Source: Neelides folsomi (lineage: Eukaryota > Arthropoda > Collembola > Neelipleona > Neelidae). Taken from it: 64,000 nucleotides of DNA. Shown here piece by piece: positions 1 to 11,715 of this stretch; position 1 is the stretch's first letter, and every line of letters starts with the position of its first letter. The translations under genes and the position numbers were made by a program. The DNA is taken from NCBI GenBank assembly GCA_034687125.1, contig JAQGBZ010000318.1, forward strand, positions 1-64,000. The letters run 5' to 3'. The notes below the pieces were generated by a model. It saw only the letters and a list, made by a program, of their open reading frames with translations. It was not told the DNA's origin and searched no databases.

Positions 1-3000
1 TTTATAACCTCATTGGATATGTAAGATATTTTCGAATAGATTATTTATTATTATACCAAGAAAAGAAACACAATTTGTGCCCATATTCACGACAATTCTA
101 AGCGAATCTATAAGTTACAGATATTTTTCTTACTTTAATTTATTTTCAGCGCGTTAAAATTATATCTATTTTCAGTTAAATCATATTTATTTAATAAAAT
201 TTCAAGTAATTTGCGTTAATAAAACCTTAACATTTTTACTGACGTAACAGTGACGTTTAAAATATTGTTATTTTAAAATCAACAAACTTCTAAACTGGTT
301 ATTACATTCACGCCTTCATATGTTCTAGATGTTAGGGAATAATCTATGTTTTATATACCTACTAGTTATGGATGTAAAAGCTAGCTAATATCGAAAGCAA
401 TTTTAATTAGGAAAACCAAGATTTTATTTTATTCGATAACTCTATATAATTTTTCATCTCATCATAACACAATCGACATGTATTTATATTGTGTAGGTTT
501 ACATACAAGTACTTACGTTAGTATTTATACTACATAATGTGATTCTTTAATTCTTTACATACCTTCTCTTACAGAATTCTCATAATAATTATTGATACAC
601 AGGTAATAAAAATAATTGTACGATAATAAGTATAATAAGTAGGTATACTCGATTCAAGTTATATCATTTCAATTTATAGCGCTATTGAAAAATGTTATGT
701 AAAATATACAATAAGTGTAAAAGCTAAATCGATTATGAAGATTAGAAATCGGTTATTATACCTAGGTATATTAAATACATAGAAGTCTTATTCATCTTAT
801 ATCACTCCTCACTCACAGTCGAAATAAGTTGCTCAGGAGGTTACGGATATGAAAATTCTTCCAAGACTCTCCCCATGACGCTTAGGTTGAGGAAAGAGAG
901 ATAAATAGAAAGAGACGACAACAATTGGTTGAAAGACTCCCTCGGGAACCCTCGGCCCAACATTTATAATATGATTCTCGCGTTTTATAATGAAGGAAAA
1001 GGAGAAAGCACTCAGGGAATCTCCAGCACTATTAAATTTTATTAAATCAGATTACAACTCAACCTGATTAAAGATCTAAAAGGAAGACTTGTGATGATGA
1101 TTGAAGGGCCGTCGTGTCTCATATTCGTATGGGACAATAAGCATGAGAGTATGACCTCCACTTGAGTTGTGGAGAATTGGAGAAATCCTCAAGGATATTA
1201 TAATGAAAAAAAATCTCCATCCTCCAATGAAATCTCATTCATACAAATAAAGGCAGATAAAGGGGGAATTAGGGGAAGAAGAAGAGGGAAAACTTATATT
1301 AAATGTACTCAATAATCCTTGGGGAAAACCAATGTCCCTTTTGAAATCCGAGTGAGCAGAATCAAATCCAAATCTCCAATTTTCCATATCTCCTAATGGC
1401 CAATTTTTTGTCAAGAAAATGACCAACTTTCTTATTATGGTCCCAGGGCAAAGGACTCTGAGGAAAAAGTAATCAAATTGTCAACCTGGACGACCTGCAT
1501 TTCCTATACATTTCTGTACCTTCCTCTCATAATCCTCCAAAGGAGTAATCACAACCTGGGGAATTTATTCCCACCAAATCCCCATTTTCTTCCCAATCTT
1601 CTCTGATTCATTTCCATTTCAACAGCCCTCCTAGACCTTGCCTTGTAAACTTACTCCTTGCTTTAAAGCGATTCTTATGGGAATTAATATGAAAGTCATA
1701 TTCCGCTCCTTCCCATCCGTGCATGTCGTGAGTTTTCAATCAGCCTCTTTTCTTCTCCTCTTGAAAGCATATTTAAGAGCCTCTCAACTCTTCAAGAGCC
1801 CTTTTGCCAAAATTCATTAGGCTTAAGAATTTAAGATTTAAGCACTGTTTCATTTTCTCATATTGGCAGTCGTGGTAAAAGGGGAGATAGATAAATTGAA
1901 ATCCCCAGAAAACGATATAAAATTAAATGTATGTAGTATGTACTTAAAGTTAGTACTTTAAATGTATAACTATTCTAATCATAAGGATACCTATACAGTT
2001 ATAAGTAAATATGGTATTTGTATCTGTATATACCTGTAGGCTGTAGGTATGTAATTCTTAATGGTTAATGCCAATGTGCTCTATCTGATTCAATAGAATC
2101 TTTTCTTCTATTTGTTCTTAACTTGAAGGAACAAATTAAAAATTTCTTAACCCCCAAGAACTATTTCACTACTAGGATAAGACGAGAAAGACAAAGTCTC
2201 GTATTTAAAATTGTAATTGAACGTTTCATTAGTCCCAGGCGTTCATTTTAGCTGTAATGAATAATTTACTTGGGATTAATTTTCCCGTTCATTTTGCCAT
2301 TTAAAAATAAGCTTGAAGAGTTAATTAACAGACCTCATTATTTTCTTCACATTTTCCTAAAGAGTTTTTAATGGAAGAAATTCACATTGTCTTGTTATAT
2401 TTATAATAATAAGTTGTTGACATCAATGGCGACTCAAACAACGTGAAAACAAATAGTTTGGCAACAATATGCCATATTGTATGAACCAAAGTTGAGAATA
2501 ATAATGAGGTAATTATTAGTTCACTTTGTTTGCAAATGTTAATTTCAACTCCGCACATGGACCTCACGACAAGCGACATTATGAGAAATAAAGGCCTCAA
2601 TATTTATAATAAATACCACGAGGTTCCAATGAGCTCTTAAAACTTAAAAGGAATTGACATGATCAATGGTAAGTTATTCCGAGTAAATAGACCAAAGGAA
2701 ATGGTTGTGATCATTTACTGTCTCCGTTCATTTAATCTCCTTCTTCTTCACCAATTCACCATCTCCTCCAATACAAATATTTGCTCAAACTCCTGCTGAG
2801 AGGGCAATGAAGGCAATGTGGAGATAATAATGGAAAATCACACACATGTTAAATGCACACATGCGAACTCCCTTCATTAAACTTAATTTTCTACACAATA
2901 ATAAATAGATTATATATTATTAGGTATATCTTAAGCACAAATTATCTTGACCCAATACCTATTCTACAGATATTATTATGTAGTAATAATAAAAAAATAC

Positions 3001-3088
3001 TGTTAATAATGATGCTTAAGTGGTTACATAATAAAGGAAAAGATGTTAAATCAGAGCGTGTTTGGATGAAAAATGAGAAATTCTTCAC
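1..3088. other. No exon seen: probable GABA-B receptor intron 1 or intergenic DNA
   Basis: No reading frame here resembles a protein family. Because the GABA-B receptor exon at 3089-3460 is on the minus strand and ends in a splice donor, most of this stretch is probably its first intron, with exon 2 beyond the left edge. About 800-1850 is visibly less AT-rich and purine-rich (many GA/AGG runs) than the surroundings, which could reflect intronic regulatory DNA. No repeat or RNA gene was recognised. Confidence 0.5.
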
Positions 3089-3460
3089 CTGCGTATCGTT
3101 GTAATGGAGCGTCAAATTGTAGCCTTCCAAAAGGCCATTCATCTTGTTAATATCGGAAATGGCGAGCTCAGCAGCAAATTTTTCACTTTCACCCTCCAAC
3201 CGCCTTTTATTCCTCATGGTGAGGTCGAAGAGGCCAAGAATCGCAAGTTGTTTGATTCCCCTCACTTCAACCTGGCCGTGGTTGATCACTTTGGGGTCGG
3301 GGAAGTCAACTTCCACTTTCCCCTCTTCCTTTAGAATCCGAGAAGGGCGGAAGAGATGGGCGAAATCCGAGCCCTTGTTTTCCGCCTGTAGTAATGGCAA
3401 GGAAAGGAGGGCTAATTGGATTAAGAAGGTGATTAGGGGAATTTGATTCGGTCCACTCAT
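3089..3460 (-). CDS. GABBR2: GABA-B receptor subunit, first coding exon (partial gene)
   Basis: This exon encodes the first 124 residues of a metabotropic GABA receptor, a class C GPCR of the plasma membrane. Residues 1-26 form a signal peptide with a Leu-rich core (ITFLIQLALLSLPLLQA). From about residue 70 the start of the Venus-flytrap ligand-binding domain is visible: ILGLFDLT, then AAELAISDINKMN, GYNLTL and NDTQ. This order matches GABA-B family members, and the LGLF and NDTQ motifs fit subtype 2 better than subtype 1, which has GGIFP and NDSE. The exon ends in frame after NDTQ at a good donor (CAG|GTGAAG on minus). The other exons, including the seven-TM core, are not in the window. The subtype call is an inference from a short segment. 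Confidence 0.82.
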
Positions 3461-4529
3461 CTCGGCTGACTCGAGGGAACGTGTGGAGCTCCCTACAGCA
3501 AATGATAAGATCCGATCGGCACGCTTGAGAGTGATTCAATGAACAACCCCATTTGCCCACCCGGCTTTTTCCGATCCTTTCCCCTTACCAGGAACTCAAA
3601 GTGCGAGGGAGAGGAATTTATCTCTCAGGAGTCGGAAATGAATGAGGTAGTTGGGTTGGGCGGAGCACGGCGGGTTCGACGGGAATATATTCCTTGTCTC
3701 TCATCTGCTCCAAAATGAGATGGATGAAATTAAGGTTATGAACTCGTGCGTGCTTGGCTCTGCCCTTTACCAACCGAATGTCAGTAAGTCAATCTGTCCA
3801 TGTAGGGAGTGAACGAGGTTCTTCCTTGCGAGAAGGGAACGATAAGTAGCGAGGGAAACTTTTATACCTATGTGTATTTATACGATCTTTCCTCGCGTCC
3901 TCACCGTCTCGGCTGCGCATTGTCCTCATCAAGAATGAATAATGTCAGTCAGTTCCTTATTTTCCTGTCACTCACGGAGCTCTTGATTTTGAAGTGTTAA
4001 CACTTAAAGAGTGATGCGGTTTTCAAAAATTCATTTAAAAATTCAATTTCACCACTCATTGAATATTTTGAAAAATAATTGAACATCCATATGTGAAAGA
4101 GTTTAAAAGTCAAAATCGTTTGTAAGAAGTACATATTTTATAGGTTACATAATGTATACCTGAGTATATTATACTTAATATATTATACTTTTTTGTCATT
4201 ATTTCATTATTATAAAAATATTATATTAATGCAGTATATAAAAATTAAATTAAGATTATTATTAAATAGAAATTAAAGCAATTTACTCATTCTAATAAAA
4301 TAACACGTAAAACTTGAAACTATAATTTCTTGACTCATTGTCAGTAATTTAATTCAACATTACTTAACTTGAATAAAACTTAATGTGTATACAATACAAT
4401 AGTTTGCTTTGATTAGTGTTGATGTGCTAACATAAAATGAATGCAAAGGCCTCAAAATAATATTTTTTCCATAAATGATTTATTGCAACTATAACAACTA
4501 TACTATAATTACTAATCCTAGGATAATTT

Positions 4530-4830
4530 TTTAATATGAAATGGATGCATGAAAGGAAGGGGGAGACAAACTATTAAAAGTGCAATAAATTTCACTAAAA
4601 CAAAGTCTGAAATCTACTTTTGACTGATCGAAATGGCTTCGTTATTGCTGACACTGAGAAATGTTTGTAATTTTAAAATTATTTTAATTGGTGATTTAAC
4701 CTTCTCCCGGCGATAGTGAAAATTTCAGTATTTTTAAAAAGCTACTGAGAAACTGAATCTACTGAAATTTCAGTATTTTCGTAAACAAAGGCAAAATGGG
4801 CGAATTGAAACTTTAGCTTTGTTGCACTAA
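4530..4830 (-). pseudogene. Possible relic of a makorin 3' end
   Basis: About 90 bp at 4530-4620 can be lined up by eye with 19890-19985, the 3' flank and terminal codons of the makorin gene. Shared blocks include CAAACTATTAAAA, AAAACAAAGT and GAAATCT in the same order. Upstream on the minus strand, two copies of a short block reading NTEI echo the makorin tail motif NTEIGQW, and a PFC-like block echoes CPFGNQC, with different spacing and in-frame stops. I read this as a decayed partial copy, perhaps with internal deletion. The alignment is short and AT-rich, so chance similarity or a shared dispersed repeat remains possible. Confidence 0.3.
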
Positions 4831-5340
4831 ACTAAATGTTAAAAATTACTTTCACCGGTGCCAATGTACTTCATTAATGAAATTCTTTACTTTCTTTTCA
4901 TATTTAAGATAATAATTTACAAATATGTATAATTTCCAATGTGTTTTTCTACCAAATCGATGGTGATGATTACGAATTCAATAGTTATTAGACAAAATAC
5001 TTCTGATGTAGAATTGGACCGGTTGCACCATCAGTGAAAATAGAATATTTAACTAGCTATAATTTCTCAATTACAATTTTCTCCCTCTAATAACCATCCG
5101 ATTAGGAATGGAATGGATTTTATATCAATACGGTCCATATCCATGGGAATAAAATGTTACTTAAAAACTTTGAATAATTTCTGATCGAATGGATCAAATT
5201 AAATTAACAGTATCTTGGGTGTACTTTTGTATTAGCTAAATAACAAGTGAAATGATTTTTCATATCCGCTACTTTTAACCTCAACTTGCTTGTAGTTAAG
5301 TTAAATAGATTTTCGGCTAGCCGTGAGAAAGTTAATGCCA

Positions 5341-5430
5341 TGTTACTGTTGATTGCAATAACAAAAATACCATGTCATTCTTTTAAACATTCAATGACAT
5401 GGAAAAATATTTGCAATAAAAAAAGTAACA
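5341..5430. repeat. Imperfect inverted repeat (hairpin) upstream of TSEN54
   Basis: The arms 5341-5379 and 5393-5430 are imperfect reverse complements: TGTTACT...TTGCAAT...CCATGTCATT faces AATGACATGG...TTGCAAT...AGTAACA, around a loop of about 13 bp. The outermost and innermost blocks pair best. It could be a small foldback element or a structured regulatory sequence. It lies about 370 bp before the TSEN54 start codon. Confidence 0.5.
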
Positions 5431-5796
5431 ACTAGATAATGGAAGATTCTGTATGTAATGTCATCAGTGGTATATGACAAAATGAATAGTGATAGATTCT
5501 AAATTCTGTGATGAAACCGGTCACCTACAAGATTCATGTGCCGAAATCCAAAAGAAAAGTCCATAAAAATAAAGCGAAATGGCTCGCTCGCTCGACTAAT
5601 TTCGTTCAGACATAATTTGTCGTTTCATAATTTACTTGTCGTTTCGTTTTTGTATAATTTCCATACTTGTCGATTCATATTCTAAAGCAGATTAATTGAA
5701 CAATGAAGATCAGTGTTGTTTTTTCGTCTTCGGATCACTGCTAGTTTTGATACTACTTTATTCGGGATTCTTCAGAAGCATAAATATTTTCCAAAA

Positions 5797-8070
5797 ATGG
5801 AAGAAGGGATGGTTTTAGAACCACCTAAAGAATTAGAGTGCGTGAATAGCGTTGAAATCACAGAGGAAATAGCCGACTCCAAATTGGGAAATGACAATGT
5901 AAAGATTCTCGAGAAACAAGGTTTCAGACGAGTCCCGCTAATCGACAGCCCGACTTTGTTTTCGCCGAATCCATCAGAGTCGATGTCTAAATTTGTGAGG
6001 AATGATAAGGCTAGTTCGCTGGAAGAAATTTTTGATCAAATTAGTGAACCCACTTTTACTAAAACGTAAGTTACAAAATATACTTCTCATGTACTAGGTA
6101 CGAGTATTAAAAGGTAATTAAATATTTATTTTATAGGGATTCCTGTGCAAGAGCTGACATTTGTCGTGTGATGAAAAGCTCCAAGATATCCATAAATAAA
6201 GGAAAAATTCGTGACATGTATGGTTATGAAAACGGAAATGAATCTTATCTCTATCCTGAAGAAACATTGTACCTTCTCGAAATTGTAAACATCCATTTTA
6301 TAATTTAAATATAATTAATGTAAATTACTCAAATTACGTTGTTTTTAATAGTATTATCGAGAATACATTTCCAATTTGATTACATAATATGAAATTCTTT
6401 GTTTTATTTTAGGGCAAGTTGGAGCTTTATTGTGATGAAGTTTCATTAAGTGTTGAAAGAGCAAGATCTCTACTTTTACATTCGGATTCTCCTGTGAATA
6501 ATGCAGACAAGATTCAAACATGCCACATTGACGAATATGCCGTTTACAAGTATTTGTCCAAATTAGGCTACAGATTAATTCGCAAATCCAAAGTCAAGGC
6601 CGACCAAAATGAAGCTACCAAATCGGTCCCGATCCCAACTCCGATGGACGTTGAAGGATCAGGCGATAAAGAGGATCCACTCGAAATTGAAATCATAACT
6701 GACGAAATCCAAATTAATAATGGGAACGATGCGAATCCAGACAATGAAGAAATCCTGGGCCTTAACCGATCCGCCGTCATTAAACGTGGAGTGAAGCGCA
6801 AAGCGGATGACAAAACCGCTCCTCAAAATGTTCCAATTCTCCGCCAATCTTCTTTCAATGGACCTGTCCTGTCAAAGATTGCTGAAGAACCCATGGAGAG
6901 CGGGGACGATGATTGCGAAGTCATTGGAATGGGACCTCTCAATACAGCCGTTCCAGTCCCAATAGAACAATCGGTCGCAATTGACTCTCAATCCAACGTT
7001 TATCTGGTCATACAAAGCTCGTCTTTTGGTTTGGAAGAGGACGAAGAGGACGACGACGACGAAGAAGAAAATTATACAGTGGCAGAGGCCGATTCAGACA
7101 TTGAGATTGTCGACGAAGTTTATAATTGCCATTCTGGAGTTGTTATTGAAGAAATTGAAGCTACGGATGAACAATCAACAATTCCATTTTGTAAAAATTT
7201 AATTAAAATTTACAATTACAATTAAATTATAATATATTTAATTAATTGAGATTATTTATTCCCAGGTATGCCTTCCACTTCTCGTGGAGTCGTGAGTTCT
7301 CAAGTAGTGGATTTAGTGTCAAGCGATTCTGAACCGGAAGAGGCGAATGAAGGTGAAGAATCATTGGAAAATGTTTGGACCAAATTTGTTCCAAACGGCA
7401 GTGGCAAACTCACATTCCCACCACCTTCCTATTTGCCAGAAAATATCCCATGGAGTGAAAAAGTATATAATTTCAATTTTACGAAAGGAGGTGAGAAGGG
7501 CGATTTGGATCTCGAGATGATCGACGGGCTCAATTTGGATTCTGGGACCAAGAATGCAAATCCAAGCAAAGTTCCCTGTAATTCATGGAAAGAATGGCGT
7601 GAGACGATCTGTGAGGAAGTTCGCGGGCTGCGGAACGACTCACTTCTTGGCGACCCTGACTCCAAAGCCAAATCCGTGTATGAGAAATTGGACTTGTGGC
7701 CAACGAAGTCGAGCGGGGAATTTTTGGCCTCTCTCAATATTCCATATGATCTTTATCCACCAACATTGACTGCAAGTAGGAAGAGGATGCAGGGAATGAG
7801 ACCCAAAGCTCGGATTGTTGTAGTGAAGTAATCCTGAATTTATTTTATAAATTATATAAATTTAACAATTAACTTTTATTGGAAAATGATAAGTTTTTGC
7901 TTGAGTAAATGTTTAATCTTTAATTGTCTTGCAGAGGTAACGAACGAGTTCCAGATTTCTCTACATGGAAAACAAAAGAAAAGGATGTGCCTCTATTGGT
8001 CGCAATTGTTTGTGATGAAAGTGATATCATTTTCCTCATGCTCGATAAAAATATTCAAAGCCTTTTTTAA
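5797..8070 (+). CDS. TSEN54: tRNA-splicing endonuclease subunit Sen54
   Basis: This is a non-catalytic structural subunit of the tetrameric nuclear tRNA-splicing endonuclease, which removes introns from pre-tRNAs. Exons 5797-6065, 6137-6284, 6413-7190, 7266-7827 and 7935-8070 join in frame to 630 aa. The family signature spans exons 2-3: YLYPEETLYLLE followed by ELYCDEVSLSVERARSLLL and EYAVYKYLSKLGYRLIRK, the N-terminal tRNA endonuclease domain. A long acidic insert follows, with a run of Asp/Glu around 7030-7120. The C-terminus carries YDLYPP and then, in the last exon, VPLLVAIVCDESDIIFLML, the usual Sen54 end. The length is close to vertebrate TSEN54 (about 526 aa) plus the acidic insert. 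The start ATG is the first in frame with the conserved region. Confidence 0.9.
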
Positions 8071-8640
8071 TTCACAATTTATCCTTCGTTTTTAACAATA
8101 ATCTCGTAAATTTTAACGCATTTCTTATGTATTATAAATATACCTATATGTACCTATATTATTTAGTTTATTACCTAACTTAACTACTGTAGATGAACCC
8201 TTTTACAAAACAAATAGCATGATTTAGATTCCAATAATAGGAAAAACAGATCATTTATTCTACTTACCTACCTATAAAATACATTGTGGAGGTTGCTTAA
8301 AAATTACCCAGACTGATAACTGATATAACCTAAATATAATAGAAAGAATTGGATATGTGGGTGAAAATGTTAGTGCTAGAATTTATTAAAATGTATTAAT
8401 TAGGTTCGGAGATTTTGATTTAATGTTTAAAGTTGATTGTTATATTATAGATAAATACCTATGCACATATAATTTTTATCAAATAATTTTAAGAAACGTA
8501 AAATGAATTAACAAACCTTCTTACTGTATTTTCATATCCCAGGCAACATTTGATAAAACAGTCAAAAAATATTTTAGTTTGGAAATTATTTTTGTTTGAA
8601 AACGTATTTACGATCATTAATTGTCTAAAATTCAATATTA
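8071..8640. other. Intergenic gap, no gene seen
   Basis: AT-rich sequence between TSEN54 and the small membrane-protein gene, both on plus. It presumably contains the 3' end of the first and the promoter of the second. No recognisable motif or ORF was found. Confidence 0.5.
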
Positions 8641-9014
8641 ATGGCGGAGTCAAACAATCATTACAAAAATCTTCACTTTAATGGACCCAAGGTGTATCAC
8701 AACGAGGGTCCACCTCGAATTATAAGTAAAATCTTTATTAATACAGTGAAATATTTTTTAATTCTTTAGGCATGTGCCAGAGATGAATTTTAAATTGTAG
8801 TAATATCAATGTAGTGAGGGGGAGTCTCATGAGAAACATTTCTGCTCTCTGGAACATCGATGTTGAAATTGTTCTCCTCATCCTTTTCCTCTCCGTGACG
8901 CTTCTTTTTGTCGGAATGATCCTCACAGTCAAATATGCTAAAAGCCCAGGGCGAAAATGTGAAAAGGTTCGAAAACATCCGAAAATCGAGAAGTTAGAAG
9001 CTTGGAGAGTTTAA
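8641..9014 (+). CDS. Small single-pass membrane protein, unknown family
   Basis: Two exons, 8641-8725 and 8815-9014, join in frame to 94 aa. The donor (A|GTAAAA) is phase 1 and the acceptor (GTAG|TG) restores the frame exactly. Residues 1-50 are polar, with several His and Asn. Residues about 50-68 form one strong transmembrane helix (IVLLILFLSVTLLFVGMIL). The last 26 residues are Lys/Arg-rich and probably cytosolic. No signal-peptide cleavage pattern is seen, so it looks like a type II or type III single-pass protein. I do not recognise the family. It lies 570 bp after TSEN54 and converges on MAP2K at 9268. Support comes from the clean splice phase and the hydrophobic segment. An unspliced or non-coding alternative cannot be excluded. 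Confidence 0.55.
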
Positions 9015-9267
9015 TCGTAATAATTATTAAATAATGGTTATTCAACTTAATGTATAACCTATTAAATTTTACTTTAACCCAAATCGTAATTTTTAACCAT
9101 TTGCAACAAAAATTCTTTGCCAATTCATTTTACTTATTGTAATCTATTCTTTGTTACTTAAAGTATGCCATTAAATCGATTAATATTCTAAAAAGGATTG
9201 TCACGCATTATTTATTATCAAAATTTGTTACATGGTCTTAGCGACTTTTGGCACATTTGTAACTTAA

Positions 9268-10818
9268 CTAGAGCTCCATGATTTCTATAACAAAATTAGC
9301 AACATCGGGCCACTCGAAATTTGCACCTTCTTGAAGTGATTCCTTAACATTGGAGATAAAGGGATGTTCCAACAACACATTGTAGGAAGGTCGTTCGGTG
9401 AAAGTCTTCTTTAAGCTAGGAAAATAATAGATTTAATTAAAATAAATGTAACATTAGAATTATAATAAAATTGTTATTTATCAATAAATAAGGAACAAAT
9501 AACAACTAACTTTAAACTTAATAAACAGCGTATAGATTTAAATTAGATTAATTACCATTGATTGACAAAGTTTTGAAGGTCAATTGAAAATCCTTTATTT
9601 TCTGGAATCTTGGGTGATTCTCCCTTCACAACTTCCTTGAGTTGATCGAAAGGAGTAAGCCATGTTGGATAAGGGAAGATCCCAGTGGAGATTTCTACGA
9701 GAGAAATCCCAAGTGACCAAACGTCAGATCGGATGTCGTACCCAGTTTGATTTTCTCCGGGATCAATTCGTTCCGGAGCCATATATGGCTTGCAACCCGC
9801 ATCCACCGTTTTCGCCACGGAGTCAATTAGGAAACCAGAAATCCCAAAATCGCAAAGTTTGACTCGACCAGTTCTCGAAATTAAAATGTTGGACGGCTTC
9901 ACATCCCGATGAATTACGCGGAGTTCGGAATAAAGATAATGCAGAGCTTTCACAACCTAAGGGTACAGAATTGCAATTCAATTCATTTCCAATCTGCGAA
10001 CTAAATATATTTAACCAAATATCGTATTTTATAATCCTCATGTCAAATAATTATAAATATTACCGCGAACGTAATTTTCGATATGATTGTTTCGGGTATG
10101 GACTTTTCATGTTTATAAGCGATGGGATAAAATTTGTCGAGAGAGAAATCCATGACCTCCATGCAAATCCAAACATCTCCTTCTCGAAACATGGCACCAT
10201 AAAACTGAACCGTGAATGGGCAGTCGGAGGATCGCATTGAAATATCCAAATCCATCAAGAGTCTTTTTTGCTCTAATGAATTCACAGTAGCTGTGATCCT
10301 CTGCAATTAAAAACGTGTTATTTAATTTATATTTAATAATAAAATTCAATATTCTCATCATAATTTATATGGCCAACTTCTTTAAAAAATTCTCAATAGT
10401 TGTAAAATTTACCTTTACAGCCATCAAAGTCCCAGTTGGTCTGTGTTTCATTTTTTCCACAATTCCATAAGCTCCTCTTCCAAGCTCAACGATAGATTCC
10501 AAATCATGGGATTCAACTTGAAAAGTTTTATCGTCTATTGTAATGGTTGTGCTTGTATCCAAATTTCGGGGAGGGCTGTAAAAATATCAGTAATGAATAT
10601 AATTAATTACTCTGATGACTCTAAAGGATTCGAGGGAGAAACGGAGGACAAATGGAGGAACTTAAATATAAGTATTAATTAAAGTACTTATAATATGTTA
10701 TTTATTATCATAATATTAAAATAATATTTTAATGTCTATTATCAACTTACGTAACAGGCTGTTCTGATGGTGGAAGAACAATTGAAAGTTTATCCCTTTT
10801 TGGTTTCATTTTGCTCAT
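9268..10818 (-). CDS. MAP2K6: Dual-specificity MAP kinase kinase 3/6 (licorne-like)
   Basis: A cytosolic kinase that phosphorylates p38 MAP kinase in stress signalling. The five coding exons are 10818-10751, 10575-10413, 10300-10064, 9956-9556 and 9415-9268. They join to 338 aa, against 334 for human MKK6. Visible motifs are the P-loop GRGAYGIVEK, the AVK lysine, GDVWICMEVMD, the catalytic loop VIHRDVKPSNIL, DFG, an activation segment SVAKTVDAG with the Ser and Thr of the MKK3/6 type, and GCKPYMAPERI. The C-terminus has CLKKTFTERPSY. The spacing Ser-Val-Ala-Lys-Thr and the overall wording place it with MKK3/6 rather than MEK1/2, MKK4 or MKK7. It is transcribed divergently from the tetraspanin gene, with about 0.9 kb between start codons. 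Confidence 0.95.
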
Positions 10819-11715
10819 AATTCTTAAAGCAGCACAAGTTTATTTCTCTTTAAACATTAAGGTTTAAATGGAAAATAATACTTATTTGTTAAACGGCGTA
10901 CAATATAATTTTTTAAAACAATTAACATACAAATGATTTAAAAAGTCTATAAGATTTAACAAACCTCCAAAAGTCCTAGCCCCCCTAAATCCTATAAAGG
11001 ATAAAGAAAATCCTTAGGAAATAGGAAAGCTAATTTTTTGCAAATATGAGGATTCGATATTATGCGCTCCTTTTGAGTCAAAATATATAGCATGTTGGGA
11101 TGTTGGGAGAGAGAGAGAACTAGGAGAATCTTTTCTCATACAAATAGATCAACATCTCAAAAGTTCATTCTTCTTTTCTACTTGACCTACAGTAGTTTTA
11201 TACCTAATAAAATAATAATACTATTATTCTCTTATAAATAACATCTTGGTTAATGTTGCCTCTATGCTTTGTTCTGTATCTTCTTGATATAAATAATATG
11301 TAAAGTCGCATATAATTGATATACTGTGGCATGGTAGTTTATATGGTAGTACCAAGATAGTCATTGTTATTATATGGATTGCGGATGCCTCGTATTTTCA
11401 TATTCCTTTAACTTTTTATCGTTATGCTAAATACTAATATTAATCTCATGAATTTTATGCTCAATAAACCATTGGTACATTCAGCAGTATACTAAATTAG
11501 CCACATTCACATTATGAGACATTATGTGAGGGCAATGTTACTTTTTGATGATGACAACTTTTTTATTCAATGGTAGGAGTGGGAAGATTAAACATACTTG
11601 ATGTCAAAGTTACTTTTTCTGCAATTGAATTGGAATGGGAAATGGAATAGATTACTAATGGCAAGATGGCAAGTCAATTCTAGTATCCATAAATTACACA
11701 TATAAAGATAAAACA
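10819..11715. other. Divergent intergenic region between MAP2K and tetraspanin
   Basis: This region separates the start codons of two divergently transcribed genes, so promoters for both should lie here. It is AT-rich with a short GA run (GAGAGAGAGA near 11107-11118). GA runs of this kind can bind GAGA-type factors in arthropods, which is only an inference here. No coding sequence was seen. Confidence 0.45.

Larger units (their letters stand above)
3461..5796. other. Intergenic region between GABA-B receptor and TSEN54
   Basis: No gene is supported here. About 3461-3990 is less AT-rich and lies directly 5' of the GABA-B receptor exon, so it may hold that gene's promoter and 5' UTR. The rest is AT-rich. 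It contains a possible makorin-derived relic near 4.53-4.83 kb and an imperfect hairpin at 5341-5430, listed separately. Confidence 0.5.

Noticed and set aside
1235-1426. Possible second GABA-B receptor exon
   Set aside because: The encoded sequence lacks the Cys-Asp-Pro-Gly-type continuation expected after NDTQ and has no matching splice sites.
3144-3446. Plus-strand 100-aa open frame
   Set aside because: It is the antisense of the GABA-B receptor exon, which has signal peptide and family motifs and a proper donor.
9268-10818. Assigning the kinase to MEK1/2, MKK4 or MKK7
   Set aside because: The activation segment SVAKTVDAGCKPYMAPERI is the MKK3/6 type.
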